Part shown: one piece after another, positions 1-8,837 of the stretch
How positions within the stretch are numbered: the first letter of the stretch is position 1
Layout of the letters: each line of letters begins with the position of its first letter
From: Nitrospira sp. CR1.3
GTDB lineage: Bacteria; Nitrospirota; Nitrospiria; Nitrospirales; Nitrospiraceae
Direction of reading: 5' to 3'
Length of the DNA: 64,000 bases
Assembly (NCBI GenBank): GCA_014055525.1
Contig: WIAH01000010.1
Span: forward strand, 79,844 to 143,843
The notes under the pieces: model-generated
What the model saw: the letters and a program-made list of their open reading frames with translations, nothing else
Told to the model about the DNA's origin: nothing
Databases searched by the model: none
Position numbers and translations under genes: made by a program

Positions 1-302
1 AGCTCCGTTCGGAACTGCAAACCGTGACCGCCGAAAAAGCCCAGATGCAAACTCAACTGGCCTCGCTCACCAAGGTGAAAGACGACTTGCAGGCGCAAGT
101 CGACGATCTCAGCCGCTCGAACCGTGACAAGAGCACCATGATCGCCAGCCTTCAAAGCAGTGTCACTGCTCTACAAGAGCGACTCAACAAATCTGCGAAG
201 CCGGCCGCAGCCAAGGCCGCTCCCGCGAAAGCTCAACCTAAGCCCGCGGCGAAAGCTCCGGCCAAGAAGAAGCCGGCTCCTAAACCGGCCGGCTTGCGGT
301 AG
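1..302 (+). CDS. C-terminal end of a coiled-coil protein with a Lys/Ala/Pro tail (partial)
   Basis: The open frame runs in from the left edge (first full codon at base 3) and stops with TAG at 300-302, so only about the last 99 residues are seen. The visible part begins with a heptad-like stretch rich in Gln, Leu, Asp and Lys, typical of a coiled coil. It ends in about 35 residues made almost only of Ala, Lys and Pro, like a histone H1 or envelope-linker tail. No catalytic motif is visible. The GTG at 24 is internal, not a start, because the frame is open upstream. The function is unknown; a DNA-binding or cell-wall-spanning role for the basic tail is only a guess. Confidence 0.6.
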   Translation, partial: LRSELQTVTAEKAQMQTQLASLTKVKDDLQAQVDDLSRSNRDKSTMIASLQSSVTALQERLNKSAKPAAAKAAPAKAQPKPAAKAPAKKKPAPKPAGLR

Positions 303-331
303 CAATAAGACTCGTCGAACGGCTCGTTGGC

Positions 332-691
332 TTATTTAGATGGCGTCGTCGTGGATGGTGTCGGCGGCGAAGATGCCGTCGTACCGGCCGGCGTGGCGGT
401 CGTCGAGGAAGCGGCTGGTGCCGGTGAAGTCGTGGCCGGCGCGCCTGGTGGAGCCTCCTTCTTATCACCGACGGTCGCTGTCGCCGGCTCGCTGCCGGAA
501 GGCGGCTTGAGCTTGTCCGAGTAATCAGTCACATACCAGCCACTGCCCTTGAACATGATGGCGGGCGATGAAATAAGCCGCGTCACCGGCTTGCCGCACC
601 GTTCGCAGGTGGCAATGGGGTCGTCCTTGATGCTTTGCTTGACTTCAAACTGGTACGAACATGCCTCGCAGAGATACTCATAGATCGGCAC
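332..691 (-). CDS. FmdB-family zinc-ribbon protein
   Basis: This 119-residue protein opens with MPIYEYLCEAC and a second CERC pair about 20 residues later. That is the CxxC...CxxC zinc ribbon of the FmdB family, a small putative regulatory family whose exact role is unsettled. It is longer than the usual 70-110 residues because of a low-complexity Ala/Thr/Pro/Ser tail of about 50 residues. The start is GTG at 689-691, chosen because AAGGAGG lies 7 bases upstream. It lies about 50 bp downstream of the aminotransferase gene on the same strand, so it may be co-transcribed with it. Confidence 0.85.
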   Translation of the reverse strand: MPIYEYLCEACSYQFEVKQSIKDDPIATCERCGKPVTRLISSPAIMFKGSGWYVTDYSDKLKPPSGSEPATATVGDKKEAPPGAPATTSPAPAASSTTATPAGTTASSPPTPSTTTPSK

Positions 692-739
692 CGTACGTCC
701 TCCTTTTCACCACCTAACTCAGCGCAGGAATCCATCTGT

Positions 740-1933
740 TCAGGTAAGTCGCGCCAGGGCTTTGTCAAGTCGTTCCAAGCCCCGCACGATTGTGTCCATA
801 CTCGTGGCGTAGGACAGGCGAACATGGGCTTGACTGCCGAACGGCTCACCCGGCACGACGGCGATGTGCGCCTCTTTCAGCAGGTAGCCGGCCAGGTCCG
901 TTGGCGTCTTGATCGTGCCCTTGGGCCCTTGCTTTCCGAGCACGTTTGAGATGTTGGGAAACGCATAAAACGCGCCGCTTGGCATCCGGCATGACAGGCC
1001 CTGGATTTTGTTCAGACCTTCGACGATCGCCCGGCGGCGGCGGTCGAATTCCGCCACCATCTCCGTAGTGAACGATTCTCCGTAACGCAAGGCGGCGACC
1101 GCGGCTTTCTGTGAAATCGAACAGGGGTTCGAGGTGCTCTGGCTCTGAATGTTGCCCATCGCGGCAATCAGATCCTTGGGACCTGCCGCATAGCCGATGC
1201 GCCAACCGGTCATCGCGTAGGCTTTGGATACGCCGTTGACGATGACGGTGCGCGCGGCAATCTCCGGTCCGAGCGTCGCGATGCTCACGTGCTTGGCTCC
1301 GTCATAGAGGATCTTCTCGTAGATCTCGTCTGAGATGACCAGCAGATCATGTCGAATCGCAATGTCGGCAATGGCCTCCAGCGTCTTGCGATCATAGGTC
1401 GCGCCGGTGGGATTGCACGGACTGTTGACGATGATGGCTTTCGTGCGCGGCGTCATAAGCCGCTCAAGCTCAGCCGCATGGATCGCATACCCGTCTTGCT
1501 CCAGCGTGGGCAGGAGCACAGCCGCCGCATCGTTCAAGAGCGCTTGATCGGAATAGGACACCCAATAGGGGGTCGGGATGACTATCTCGTCACCCGCCTC
1601 AAGCAAGGCTTCCGCCAGGTTGTACAATGAGTGTTTGGCGCCGCACGAGATCAGGACTTGCGACTTCTCGTAGCGCAACCCGAGCTCGCTCTGAAGTTTG
1701 TCGACGACGGCGCCTCGCAATTCCTCGATCCCGGAGGAGGGGGTATACTTCGTAAAGCCGGCTCGGATCGCCGCTTCGGCCGCCGCCTTGACCGGTGCAG
1801 GCGTATCAAAGTCCGGCTCACCGGTCGAAAAGTCGATCACGTCGATTCCTTGCGCCGCCATGGCCTTGGCCGTCGCAGCCATAGCCAGCGTGGGGGAAGG
1901 AGCGATGCGACCGACTCGCGACGCCAACTTCAT
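740..1933 (-). CDS. Class I/II pyridoxal-phosphate aminotransferase (aspartate aminotransferase type)
   Basis: A 397-residue fold-type I aminotransferase of normal family length. It has the substrate-binding N-terminus with STGEPDFDTP, the NSPCNPTG segment, the PLP-contacting SDEIYEK stretch, and the SKAYAMTGWRIGY segment whose Lys forms the Schiff base. The closest known group is the Igamma aspartate/prephenate aminotransferases, which exchange amino groups between aspartate and 2-oxoglutarate and can also serve arogenate synthesis; sequence reading alone cannot decide substrate. Its ATG overlaps the coaD stop codon (ATGA at 1930-1933), so it is translationally coupled as the last gene of rsmD-coaD-aat. 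Confidence 0.9.
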   Translation of the reverse strand: MKLASRVGRIAPSPTLAMAATAKAMAAQGIDVIDFSTGEPDFDTPAPVKAAAEAAIRAGFTKYTPSSGIEELRGAVVDKLQSELGLRYEKSQVLISCGAKHSLYNLAEALLEAGDEIVIPTPYWVSYSDQALLNDAAAVLLPTLEQDGYAIHAAELERLMTPRTKAIIVNSPCNPTGATYDRKTLEAIADIAIRHDLLVISDEIYEKILYDGAKHVSIATLGPEIAARTVIVNGVSKAYAMTGWRIGYAAGPKDLIAAMGNIQSQSTSNPCSISQKAAVAALRYGESFTTEMVAEFDRRRRAIVEGLNKIQGLSCRMPSGAFYAFPNISNVLGKQGPKGTIKTPTDLAGYLLKEAHIAVVPGEPFGSQAHVRLSYATSMDTIVRGLERLDKALARLT

Positions 1934-2418
1934 AGCTTGAGACTCCGGATTCGCGCTTGGAGGCGGCTCGCCACCTCCGGGTGAAGGAATGCGGTCATGG
2001 ACCCGCCGTGGTTCGCGACGTCCTTGATGATGGTCGAAGACAGATAGGAGTATTCCTCACTCGGCATCAGGAAGACCGTTTCGACCTGCTTGGCGAGTTT
2101 TCGATTGATCAAGGCCATCTGAAATTCATGCTCGAAATCGGAAATGGCTCGGAGTCCGCGGATGATCGCATGGGCGCCGGATTGCTGAACGTAATCGACC
2201 AAGAGGCCTTCGAACGTCACGACTTCGACCTGGCCGAGATCCTTTATCACCAATTTCACCATATCGACCCGCTCCGCCATGTCGAACAGCGGGTGCTTGG
2301 CCGGATTCGGGGCCACCGCGACGACGACTTTGTCGAACACCCGCAAACTGCGCGTGATAATATCCGTATGGCCGTGGGTGATCGGATCGAACGTGCCCGG
2401 ATAAATCCCGATCTTCAT
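1930..2418 (-). CDS. coaD: Phosphopantetheine adenylyltransferase
   Basis: A 162-residue cytoplasmic enzyme that transfers AMP from ATP to 4'-phosphopantetheine, the fourth step of coenzyme A synthesis. It shows the nucleotidyltransferase start YPGTFDPITHGH with its HxGH-type site (THGH), the GLR segment around residue 90 and the C-terminal YSYLSSTIIKDVA signature. Length is standard. Its ATG overlaps the rsmD stop (ATGA at 2415-2418), and its own stop overlaps the aminotransferase start. RsmD next to CoaD is a very common bacterial pairing, which supports both calls. The other CoA gene in the window, coaBC, lies at 24 kb. Confidence 0.97.
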   Translation of the reverse strand: MKIGIYPGTFDPITHGHTDIITRSLRVFDKVVVAVAPNPAKHPLFDMAERVDMVKLVIKDLGQVEVVTFEGLLVDYVQQSGAHAIIRGLRAISDFEHEFQMALINRKLAKQVETVFLMPSEEYSYLSSTIIKDVANHGGSMTAFLHPEVASRLQARIRSLKL

Positions 2419-2987
2419 GCTGAACCAGTCTCGCCTTTCACCGGTCCGTACAGAAGCAGCGCCGTGTCGCCGTACACATATCGTCGCACCAATACTGCGC
2501 GATCGAGCGATGCAGGCAGCTCAGCCTTCGCGTTCTGTTCAATTACCATCACACCGTCCGCGGCAAGCAGTTCTGTCGTCCAGACGCTTCGCAACTGGTC
2601 GACCTCGCGAATTTCGGCATAGGGTGGATCCGCAAACACCACGTCGTACGGCCCGTTCCACCAGTCACGTCGCGCGAGAAACTCTTGCGTCGGTCCGATT
2701 CGAACATCCGCCTGTTCCATCAGGCGGCAGACCGTGAGATTCTTCCGCAAGAGGCGCGCCGCTTCGGGACTCGACTCCACGAACGTCACCGTCGCCGCCC
2801 CGCGACTCATCGCCTCAATGCCGACCGCTCCAGTCCCCGCGTACAAATCCAGAAACCGGCAGCCGGGAACTCGTGATCCAAGTATCGAGAACAGCGCCTC
2901 CCGCACCTTATCTGACGTGGGACGCAGTGTCGTCCCCTGTGGCCCACACAGGCGTCGACCTCGGTGGGAGCCGGCTATGACGCGCAT
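2415..2987 (-). CDS. rsmD: 16S rRNA (guanine(966)-N2)-methyltransferase RsmD
   Basis: A 190-residue SAM-dependent methyltransferase that modifies G966 of 16S rRNA in the 30S subunit. The N-terminal MRVIAGSHRGRRL and RPTSDKVREALFSIL blocks are the RsmD hallmark. The SAM loop is DLYAGTGAVGIEAMSRG and the catalytic motif IV is DPPY at about residue 120. It is the first gene of the coupled rsmD-coaD-aat unit. The stretch from 2988 to 3273 upstream holds its promoter by position, but I could not pick a convincing -35/-10 pair there. Confidence 0.95.
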   Translation of the reverse strand: MRVIAGSHRGRRLCGPQGTTLRPTSDKVREALFSILGSRVPGCRFLDLYAGTGAVGIEAMSRGAATVTFVESSPEAARLLRKNLTVCRLMEQADVRIGPTQEFLARRDWWNGPYDVVFADPPYAEIREVDQLRSVWTTELLAADGVMVIEQNAKAELPASLDRAVLVRRYVYGDTALLLYGPVKGETGSA

Positions 2988-3273
2988 AATCGATCAGGTG
3001 AGAGACGACTCGGGAGCGAGTGACTCTAACATAGCGTTTTTGAAGGGGTCAAGGAGAGGACGCCGCCAGGCTTTACGAAAGGTGGGTGGATAACCACTCA
3101 CCTTCTATGGTCTAAATTGCGTCCGGCAACTATGGTGCTATTTTGACGATGTGTGTGGGACTGATTATAATTCGCCGGCGGAGAAAACTGCGACGCGACG
3201 ATGCGCGTCGAAAAACCAGGTAACGCGTGGCGCCCGGCTCGGACGATCTCGCAAGTTACGGGAGCGAAATGTC

Positions 3274-3456
3274 CTACCGAGTCGCCACCGGCTGAGCAGG
3301 CTGTGCATCGCGAGCCGCCAGACTTTTCCGCCGATTGTTGGAAATCGTGCGATCGATGATGGCGCCGCAATTGATGCATTTCCAAGCGTAGAAGATCAGA
3401 AAGAAATCTGAGAACCGCTCCAACATCATGAGACCCTTACACTTCGGACATTCCAT
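3274..3456 (-). CDS. Small zinc-ribbon protein (60 residues)
   Basis: The open frame can be extended upstream, but the real start is probably ATG at 3454-3456: a GGGGAGG ribosome-binding site lies 5 bases upstream and the protein then begins directly with MECPKCKG. It has one CPKC pair and one CINC pair about 25 residues apart, a four-cysteine zinc-binding pattern, with hydrophobic residues between them (FFLIFYAW). The last 20 residues are basic and Ala/Pro/Gln rich. Short proteins of this form are common in Nitrospira-like genomes and are of unknown function. It is divergent from radC. Confidence 0.65.
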   Translation of the reverse strand: MECPKCKGLMMLERFSDFFLIFYAWKCINCGAIIDRTISNNRRKSLAARDAQPAQPVATR

Positions 3457-3611
3457 CGATCCCTCCCCGGTGGTTACGTGCACAGCTGTGTGCCTGGCTA
3501 AGCAAGAGCTACACCAAATTGTCGCCATACGTAATTTCAACACCTTAGAGGCTACGTATTTGCCACCAAGGGGGAAGCAAGGCTTCTTCGAGTAGTACAA
3601 AAACGTTCACC

Positions 3612-4364
3612 GTGTCATATTTTTGTTCAGGAACTGCGGGAATGCGGGCAGGCAAGGTGGGAATGGGAATTTCTCAATGGCCTGAAGCTGAACGACCTCG
3701 TGAGCGGCTCTTCACCCGAGGCGCCACTGCGCTAAGCGACGCGCAACTCCTCGCCATTCTTCTCCGGGTCGGACGACGGCAGTCATCGGCGGTTGATGTC
3801 GGAATGGAAATTCTACGCCACTTGGGAGGCATCGGCGGGTTGGCTCGCTGCGGTCTCGAAGAACTCTGCTCCGTACCCGGAATCGGAGAGGCGAAAGCTG
3901 CCCAGATAAAGGCCGCGGTGGAACTCGGCAAACGAGCCCTGGCTTCGCCCTTGTCGAAGGGCACGAAGATTTCGTCCAGCCGCGATCTTTTTAATCACTT
4001 CCATTCCACGTTGCGCGATCTTCGTCACGAAATCTTCAAAGTCGTGTTGTTGGACGCGAAACACGCCATACTACGGGAGGCCACGGTCTCGGAAGGCAGC
4101 TTAACCCTCAGTATCGTTCATCCGCGTGAAGTCTTTTCATTGGCGGTGAAGGAATCGGCTGCGGCCGTCATTTTTCTCCACAATCATCCGAGCGGCGACC
4201 CCACTCCCAGCCACGAAGATCGACTCCTCACCGCCAGGCTTGTGTCGGCTGGGGAAGTGCTCGGCATTCGCGTCTTGGACCATCTCGTCATCGGTGACGG
4301 ACGCTACGTCAGTTTTGCGGACCAGGGCTGGCTATACCAATCGGGGTCGGCCGACACTGCATAA
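3612..4364 (+). CDS. radC: RadC/JAB1-MPN domain protein
   Basis: A RadC-family protein of up to 250 residues. The N-terminal part has the helix-hairpin-helix-like LCSVPGIGEAKAAQIKA. The C-terminal JAB/MPN domain carries a complete zinc metalloprotease-type motif (HNHPSGDPTPSHED, about residues 190-203) with an upstream Glu. The family was linked to DNA repair, but that role has been questioned; the biochemical function is unknown. ATGs at 3612, 3642 and 3663 are all possible. The 3663 start (233 residues) is preceded by GGTGGGA and begins close to the conserved PEAERPRERL block, so it may be the true one. Confidence 0.88.
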   Translation: MSYFCSGTAGMRAGKVGMGISQWPEAERPRERLFTRGATALSDAQLLAILLRVGRRQSSAVDVGMEILRHLGGIGGLARCGLEELCSVPGIGEAKAAQIKAAVELGKRALASPLSKGTKISSSRDLFNHFHSTLRDLRHEIFKVVLLDAKHAILREATVSEGSLTLSIVHPREVFSLAVKESAAAVIFLHNHPSGDPTPSHEDRLLTARLVSAGEVLGIRVLDHLVIGDGRYVSFADQGWLYQSGSADTA

Positions 4365-4439
4365 AGAAGGGACGCTATCGGGACATAACTGAACCGCTCC
4401 GGGAGACGTGGATCTTCCGGCAATACAGAGGAGGGCCTC

Positions 4440-6542
4440 ATGAACGAGCTGCGTGCCGCGTCTCTCAGGAATGTGGCTATGATCGGGAGCCGGGGAGCGG
4501 GAAAGACCTCCCTTGCCGAAGCGCTGCTCTTCAGCGCGGGAGCCGTTCCTGCTCTCGGTTCAGTGGCTCAGGGCACCACCGTGTCGGACTTCGAACCGGA
4601 AGAGCATCACCGGCGCACTTCCGTCAGCACTGGACTGCTGCGGTTTTCCTGGAATCAAACCACCATCACGCTTCTGGACACGCCCGGCTCGTTGAGTCTC
4701 CTCGGCGAACCGCTGGCGGCGCTTGAGGCGGTCGATGCCGTCATTATCGTTCTCAGCGCCGGCGCCGGCATTCGCAGCGAGTTGATCCGGCTGTGGGCAA
4801 GGGTGAAAGAACGGCGTTTGCCCTGCGCGTTCTTCGTCAATGAGCCGGAGAAAAATCAGCCGTCTGTCGAGAATCTTCTGGCAGCTTGCCGGAGCGACCT
4901 CGAGATCGCACCGATACCCATGGCCATTCCAATCGACAACGGCGCTTCGCTTGAGGGAGTCGTCGATCTCATGGAGCAGGCGGCAATCCTCTCACGACCC
5001 GACGCGCCCAAATGCCAGACGAGCCCGATCCCGGAAAAGCTGGCGGCGGCCGCGGCGGAGGCCAGAAAACGCCTCCAGGAGGCGGCCGCGGAGGTCGATG
5101 ACCGGCTGCTCGAGCGATACCTCTCCGCAGGGGAGTTAACGCAACAGGAACTCACCGACGGATTGCGAACCGGCGTACATTCGGGTGTTCTGATCCCGCT
5201 GTACGTGGGCTCGGCGCTCAAGAACGTCGGAATCGTCCCTCTGCTGAATGCCATCAGGGATTTCCTGCCGTCTCCCGAAGCGCGCACGAAGACGGTACCG
5301 TTCCCCGGTCTCCATCCCCAATCCGGTGACGCGGTAATCCGCCATGGGACGCACGAGGAGCCGTTTTCAGGATTCATCTTCAAGACCATCATCGATCCCT
5401 TTGTCGGACGGCTGTCCTATGTGCGAATCGTCTCGGGATCCCTGCAGGCCGACTCGACGATTTTCAACGCGTCGCGAAAGATCAAAGAAAAAAGCGGACA
5501 TCTCTATGCGTTGCTGGGAAAGAAGCACACGGCCGTTCCCTCCGCCGGGGCAGGGGATATCATTGCGATTGGGAAACTCAAGGACGCGCAGACCGGCGAC
5601 ACGCTTTGCGACGAGCGCGATCCGGTCTCATTTGGCTGGCCGGCCCTGCCTCGACCGGTCCTCTCGTTCGCCATCGAACCGAAGTCGAGCGCGGATATCG
5701 ACAAGGTGAGCCTCGGGCTTCACAAACTCATCGAAGAAGACCCGACCCTCGAATTTTCACGCAACCCGGACACCAAAGAAATGGTCCTGAGCGGCATGGG
5801 GCAGCTCCACCTTGATCTCGCGCTCGAAAAGTTGCACCGCAAGTACGGCGCCGACGTCGTTATTCACACTCCCAAAATTCCCTATCGCGAGACGATTCGC
5901 AGTACGGCTCAAGCGCAAGGCAAGTATAAGAAACAGACCGGCGGGCATGGACAGTACGGCGATTGCTGGCTCGAGTTGGCGCCTGCAGCCCGCGGAGCCG
6001 GGTTCACGTTCGACAACCGGATTGTCGGAGGCGTCATTCCGAGAAACTTCATCCCGGCGGTTGAAAAAGGGGTCGTCGAAGCGATGCACCACGGCACGCT
6101 CGCAGGGTTCCCGGTCGTAGACGTGCGCGTCGCCGTCTACGACGGCTCATACCACGTCGTCGATTCGTCGGAAATGTCGTTCAAGATCGCCGCGTCGATG
6201 GCTTTCAAGAAAGCCATGGAATCGGCGCATCCGGTCTTATTGGAACCGATGATGACGATCGAAATCGATGCGCCGGCGGATCATATCGGTGCCGTGATCG
6301 GGGATTTGAATTCGCGGAGGGGACGAATTCTCCACGTGGAAGCCAAAGGTCATGCGGAACTGGTCAAGGCGGTAGTCCCGCTGGCGGAAATCATGACCTA
6401 TACCACGACCCTCAATGCCTTGACCGGCGGGGGAGGGAGTTACGTGATGGAACTGGCCCGCTATGAAGAAGTTCCACGCGAGATCGCGGTCAAGATCGTG
6501 GAGGAGCACAAGGCAGCGCGGCAGACGGTGGCTGCGCAGTGA
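4440..6542 (+). CDS. Elongation factor G-like GTPase with degenerate G4 motif
   Basis: A 700-residue protein with the full EF-G domain order: GTPase (G1 GSRGAGKTS near residue 20, G3 DTPG), a beta-barrel domain II from about 305, then domains III, IV and V. The switch I region is unlike translational EF-G and resembles the EF-G-2/EF-G-like paralogues. The guanine-specificity motif NKxD is replaced by NEPE (in FFVNEPEKNQ, about residues 135-145), so GTP specificity may be altered. Domain IV keeps a GGHGQYGD-type loop. The start is well placed behind GGAGGGCCTC. It converges with the protease gene with 7 bp between. A housekeeping fusA is expected elsewhere. Its role in translation or stress is unknown. 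Confidence 0.88.
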   Translation: MNELRAASLRNVAMIGSRGAGKTSLAEALLFSAGAVPALGSVAQGTTVSDFEPEEHHRRTSVSTGLLRFSWNQTTITLLDTPGSLSLLGEPLAALEAVDAVIIVLSAGAGIRSELIRLWARVKERRLPCAFFVNEPEKNQPSVENLLAACRSDLEIAPIPMAIPIDNGASLEGVVDLMEQAAILSRPDAPKCQTSPIPEKLAAAAAEARKRLQEAAAEVDDRLLERYLSAGELTQQELTDGLRTGVHSGVLIPLYVGSALKNVGIVPLLNAIRDFLPSPEARTKTVPFPGLHPQSGDAVIRHGTHEEPFSGFIFKTIIDPFVGRLSYVRIVSGSLQADSTIFNASRKIKEKSGHLYALLGKKHTAVPSAGAGDIIAIGKLKDAQTGDTLCDERDPVSFGWPALPRPVLSFAIEPKSSADIDKVSLGLHKLIEEDPTLEFSRNPDTKEMVLSGMGQLHLDLALEKLHRKYGADVVIHTPKIPYRETIRSTAQAQGKYKKQTGGHGQYGDCWLELAPAARGAGFTFDNRIVGGVIPRNFIPAVEKGVVEAMHHGTLAGFPVVDVRVAVYDGSYHVVDSSEMSFKIAASMAFKKAMESAHPVLLEPMMTIEIDAPADHIGAVIGDLNSRRGRILHVEAKGHAELVKAVVPLAEIMTYTTTLNALTGGGGSYVMELARYEEVPREIAVKIVEEHKAARQTVAAQ

Positions 6543-6549
6543 TCGCCGA

Positions 6550-7941
6550 TCAGGGTTCCCCGGACTTCAAGACCACGTAGAAGGCCCGGCTTTCCCGCAA
6601 TACGCGCAAGAGGATGGTTTCACCGCGACGGACTTTTGAAATCGCCGCGGTGAAATCGCCGACAGACCCGACGTCGATCCGATTGACTTCCTTGATCAAG
6701 TCGCCTTCCCGCAGCCCCTCGGACTGAGCCAGGCTTCCCTGGTCCACTTTGGTGATTAATACGCCGCGAGATTCCCGCAGCTTGAACTTGTCCGCCAACG
6801 ACGAGGTCAAATCCTGAAGATCAAGCCCCAGTTTGGCTTCGGTGCGCGCCTGCGGGAGCGAAGCAACGACGGCTTGATCCCGCCGTTCACTCAAGGCCAC
6901 GTCCAACACCATCCGCTTCTGGTTGCGCACCACCTCCACTTTCGTCGTCGCTCCCGGAGGCAGTCCCGCCACCACACGGGACAGTCGATTCGGCGTATCC
7001 ACGACCGTGCCCTCGATTCGCGTGATGACATCGCCCGGTTTAATGCCGGCCGCTGCTGCCGGATCCTTTTCGAACACCTCATTGACCAGCACGCCTTCGC
7101 TTTCCGTCACGCCGAATTTACGGGCCAACTCCGGAGTCAGCGGCTGAATCCCGACACCCAGCCATCCTCGCACGACGCGACCCTGAGCCAACAACTGCTG
7201 AAGCACTTGTTTGGCCATGTTCGACGGAATGGCGAACCCGATGCCTTGCGCAAAGTTGATGATGGCGGTGTTGATCCCGATCACTTCACCCCGCAAGTTG
7301 AATAGCGGTCCGCCCGAGTTCCCGGGATTGATCGACGCATCGGTCTGAATGAAGTTTTCGTAGCGCGAAAGATTGACGTTTTCCCGACCGATGCCGCTCA
7401 CGACGCCCAATGTCACAGTGCGATCCAAGCCGAACGGATTGCCGACCGCCAGTACCCATTGGCCGACACGCACGCCCGCCGAATCGCCGAATTTGGCGCT
7501 GGGGAGGGGATGGTCGGCTGTAACTTTCAGGACGGCCAGGTCGGTATCCGGATCCTTGCCGACGACTTGCGCAATCAGCTTCGATTTGTCGGAGAGCCGA
7601 ACTTCGATTTCAGTGGCGTCGCCGATGACGTGATTGTTGGTGACGATGTGTCCTTCCGCGTCGATGATGACGCCGGAACCGGATCCCGGAGAGTTCGGCA
7701 CGCGATCTTGGGAAAGCTCGCGGCCTTTTCCGCTCGTCGTAATAGGGAAGAGATTGACCACCGAGGGTTTCGCCGCTTCGGCCAACTCGGTAATCACCGC
7801 TTGAATTTCCTCCAACATCTGCAGGCCGTTCGAGAGGCCCGCTCCTGAGGTCCGCGGTTCAGCAGCCCGGCCTGGCGCTGCACAAAGGAAGGGCACGGCG
7901 AGCAGGACGAGGAGAACGAGTGGTCTTCGCAGAGCAAGCAT
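6550..7941 (-). CDS. DegP/DegQ-type periplasmic serine protease (HtrA family)
   Basis: A trypsin-like protease followed by two PDZ domains. I chose the ATG at 7941 because it begins a clean signal peptide (MLALRRPLVLLVLL..., cleavage near APGRAAEP); the frame also allows 7971. Counting from 7941, the catalytic triad is H104 (TNNHVIG), D134 (DTDLAVLK) and S209 (GNSGGPL). PDZ1 starts near residue 245 and PDZ2 near 345. Members degrade or refold damaged envelope proteins; substrate is picked by the PDZ domains. It lies downstream of the RCK_C-domain gene on the same strand with a 114-bp gap containing a GC hairpin (8012-8039). Confidence 0.95.
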   Translation of the reverse strand: MLALRRPLVLLVLLAVPFLCAAPGRAAEPRTSGAGLSNGLQMLEEIQAVITELAEAAKPSVVNLFPITTSGKGRELSQDRVPNSPGSGSGVIIDAEGHIVTNNHVIGDATEIEVRLSDKSKLIAQVVGKDPDTDLAVLKVTADHPLPSAKFGDSAGVRVGQWVLAVGNPFGLDRTVTLGVVSGIGRENVNLSRYENFIQTDASINPGNSGGPLFNLRGEVIGINTAIINFAQGIGFAIPSNMAKQVLQQLLAQGRVVRGWLGVGIQPLTPELARKFGVTESEGVLVNEVFEKDPAAAAGIKPGDVITRIEGTVVDTPNRLSRVVAGLPPGATTKVEVVRNQKRMVLDVALSERRDQAVVASLPQARTEAKLGLDLQDLTSSLADKFKLRESRGVLITKVDQGSLAQSEGLREGDLIKEVNRIDVGSVGDFTAAISKVRRGETILLRVLRESRAFYVVLKSGEP

Positions 7942-8011
7942 CGCCTTCACCTGCTTGTCAGTGTACACCACCGAGAACGTGGAATCCCACGGGGCACGGG
8001 AAGCAACCCTG

Positions 8012-8039
8012 GGCGCCGGTCCGTGAAAATCCCGGCGCC
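8012..8039 (-). repeat. GC-rich inverted repeat between the RCK_C gene and the protease gene
   Basis: GGCGCCGG at 8012-8019 pairs perfectly with CCGGCGCC at 8032-8039 across a 12-base loop. In the minus-strand transcript it would form a hairpin between the stop of the upstream gene and the protease start. No run of U follows, so it is not a standard intrinsic terminator; processing or partial attenuation is possible. Confidence 0.45.
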
Positions 8040-8055
8040 TGGTTCCGGTGGTCGA

Positions 8056-8688
8056 CTACGCGGACACAGCCTTGGGCGCCGGAGCGAACCAGAGAGCGAC
8101 TTGATCAAGATCGGTTCGCAGTCCGATTACAATGGCGATATCGTCAGGCCGAAACACGAATGCGTCAGAGGGCGGAATCAAAAACGGCCCGCGAAAGACA
8201 GTGACCAGTCTGGCCGATGACGGCAGGGCCAGATCCGCGAGACTTTTGCCGACGGCCGGCGAACCCTGGGCGACAAGAAGCCGGTCGAGCGCGGCGGACC
8301 GGAAACTCAGGTCCCGCTGCAATCGAAGCAGATCTTCATGAATGGTTTCCATCTTCAGCTCACGAATCTGCCCATCGACCTGCACCAGGGTCTGCTTCAA
8401 GTCCTGGATGCGACCGAGCGCCTGCTGAAGGACCCGATCGATATCTGCCGGTGAGACTGTTGCCGCTCGACTAGCGGACAACTGGTCGGGTATGGCTCCG
8501 ACAAGACGGCGGCCCAGATCGCCCTGCACGGTTTCAATCTGGCTCAAGAGACTGGCTGCCTGGCTGTGGAGGCGCAGGATGTGGACCTTGCGATTAACCC
8601 GCTCGGCAATCGCCAGCACGGATTCATACACCGCGCTTCCAGTCAGGGACAGCTCTTTTTGCAGTCGGCCGATGAACTCAAGCGACAT
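8056..8688 (-). CDS. Coiled-coil protein with a C-terminal RCK_C/TrkA-C-like domain
   Basis: A 210-residue cytoplasmic protein of unknown function. Residues 1-130 are helical and Gln/Leu/Arg-rich, including a likely coiled coil around 85-135 (LGRIQDLKQTLVQVDGQ). The last 70 residues read like the ligand-binding RCK_C (TrkA-C) domain that controls potassium channels and transporters: VGKSLADLALPSSARLV, then FLIPPSDAFVFRPDDIAIVIG. No Rossmann RCK_N domain and no membrane segment precede it. It might be a nucleotide-sensing regulatory subunit, but no transporter gene is adjacent. The domain call is from pattern recognition and needs a profile search. Confidence 0.6.
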   Translation of the reverse strand: MSLEFIGRLQKELSLTGSAVYESVLAIAERVNRKVHILRLHSQAASLLSQIETVQGDLGRRLVGAIPDQLSASRAATVSPADIDRVLQQALGRIQDLKQTLVQVDGQIRELKMETIHEDLLRLQRDLSFRSAALDRLLVAQGSPAVGKSLADLALPSSARLVTVFRGPFLIPPSDAFVFRPDDIAIVIGLRTDLDQVALWFAPAPKAVSA

Positions 8689-8837
8689 GCCGCCGAAACC
8701 TTCTATGTCTGATAAGATCTATTATGTAAACTCATATCCGCTGGTACCCATCAAAACGCCGCGCGGATCATCGGCGTCCCGTCTATAGTACATCAGCAAG
8801 GATTTGTCTACATCTCAAGACCCGTTTTGCCGACGAT

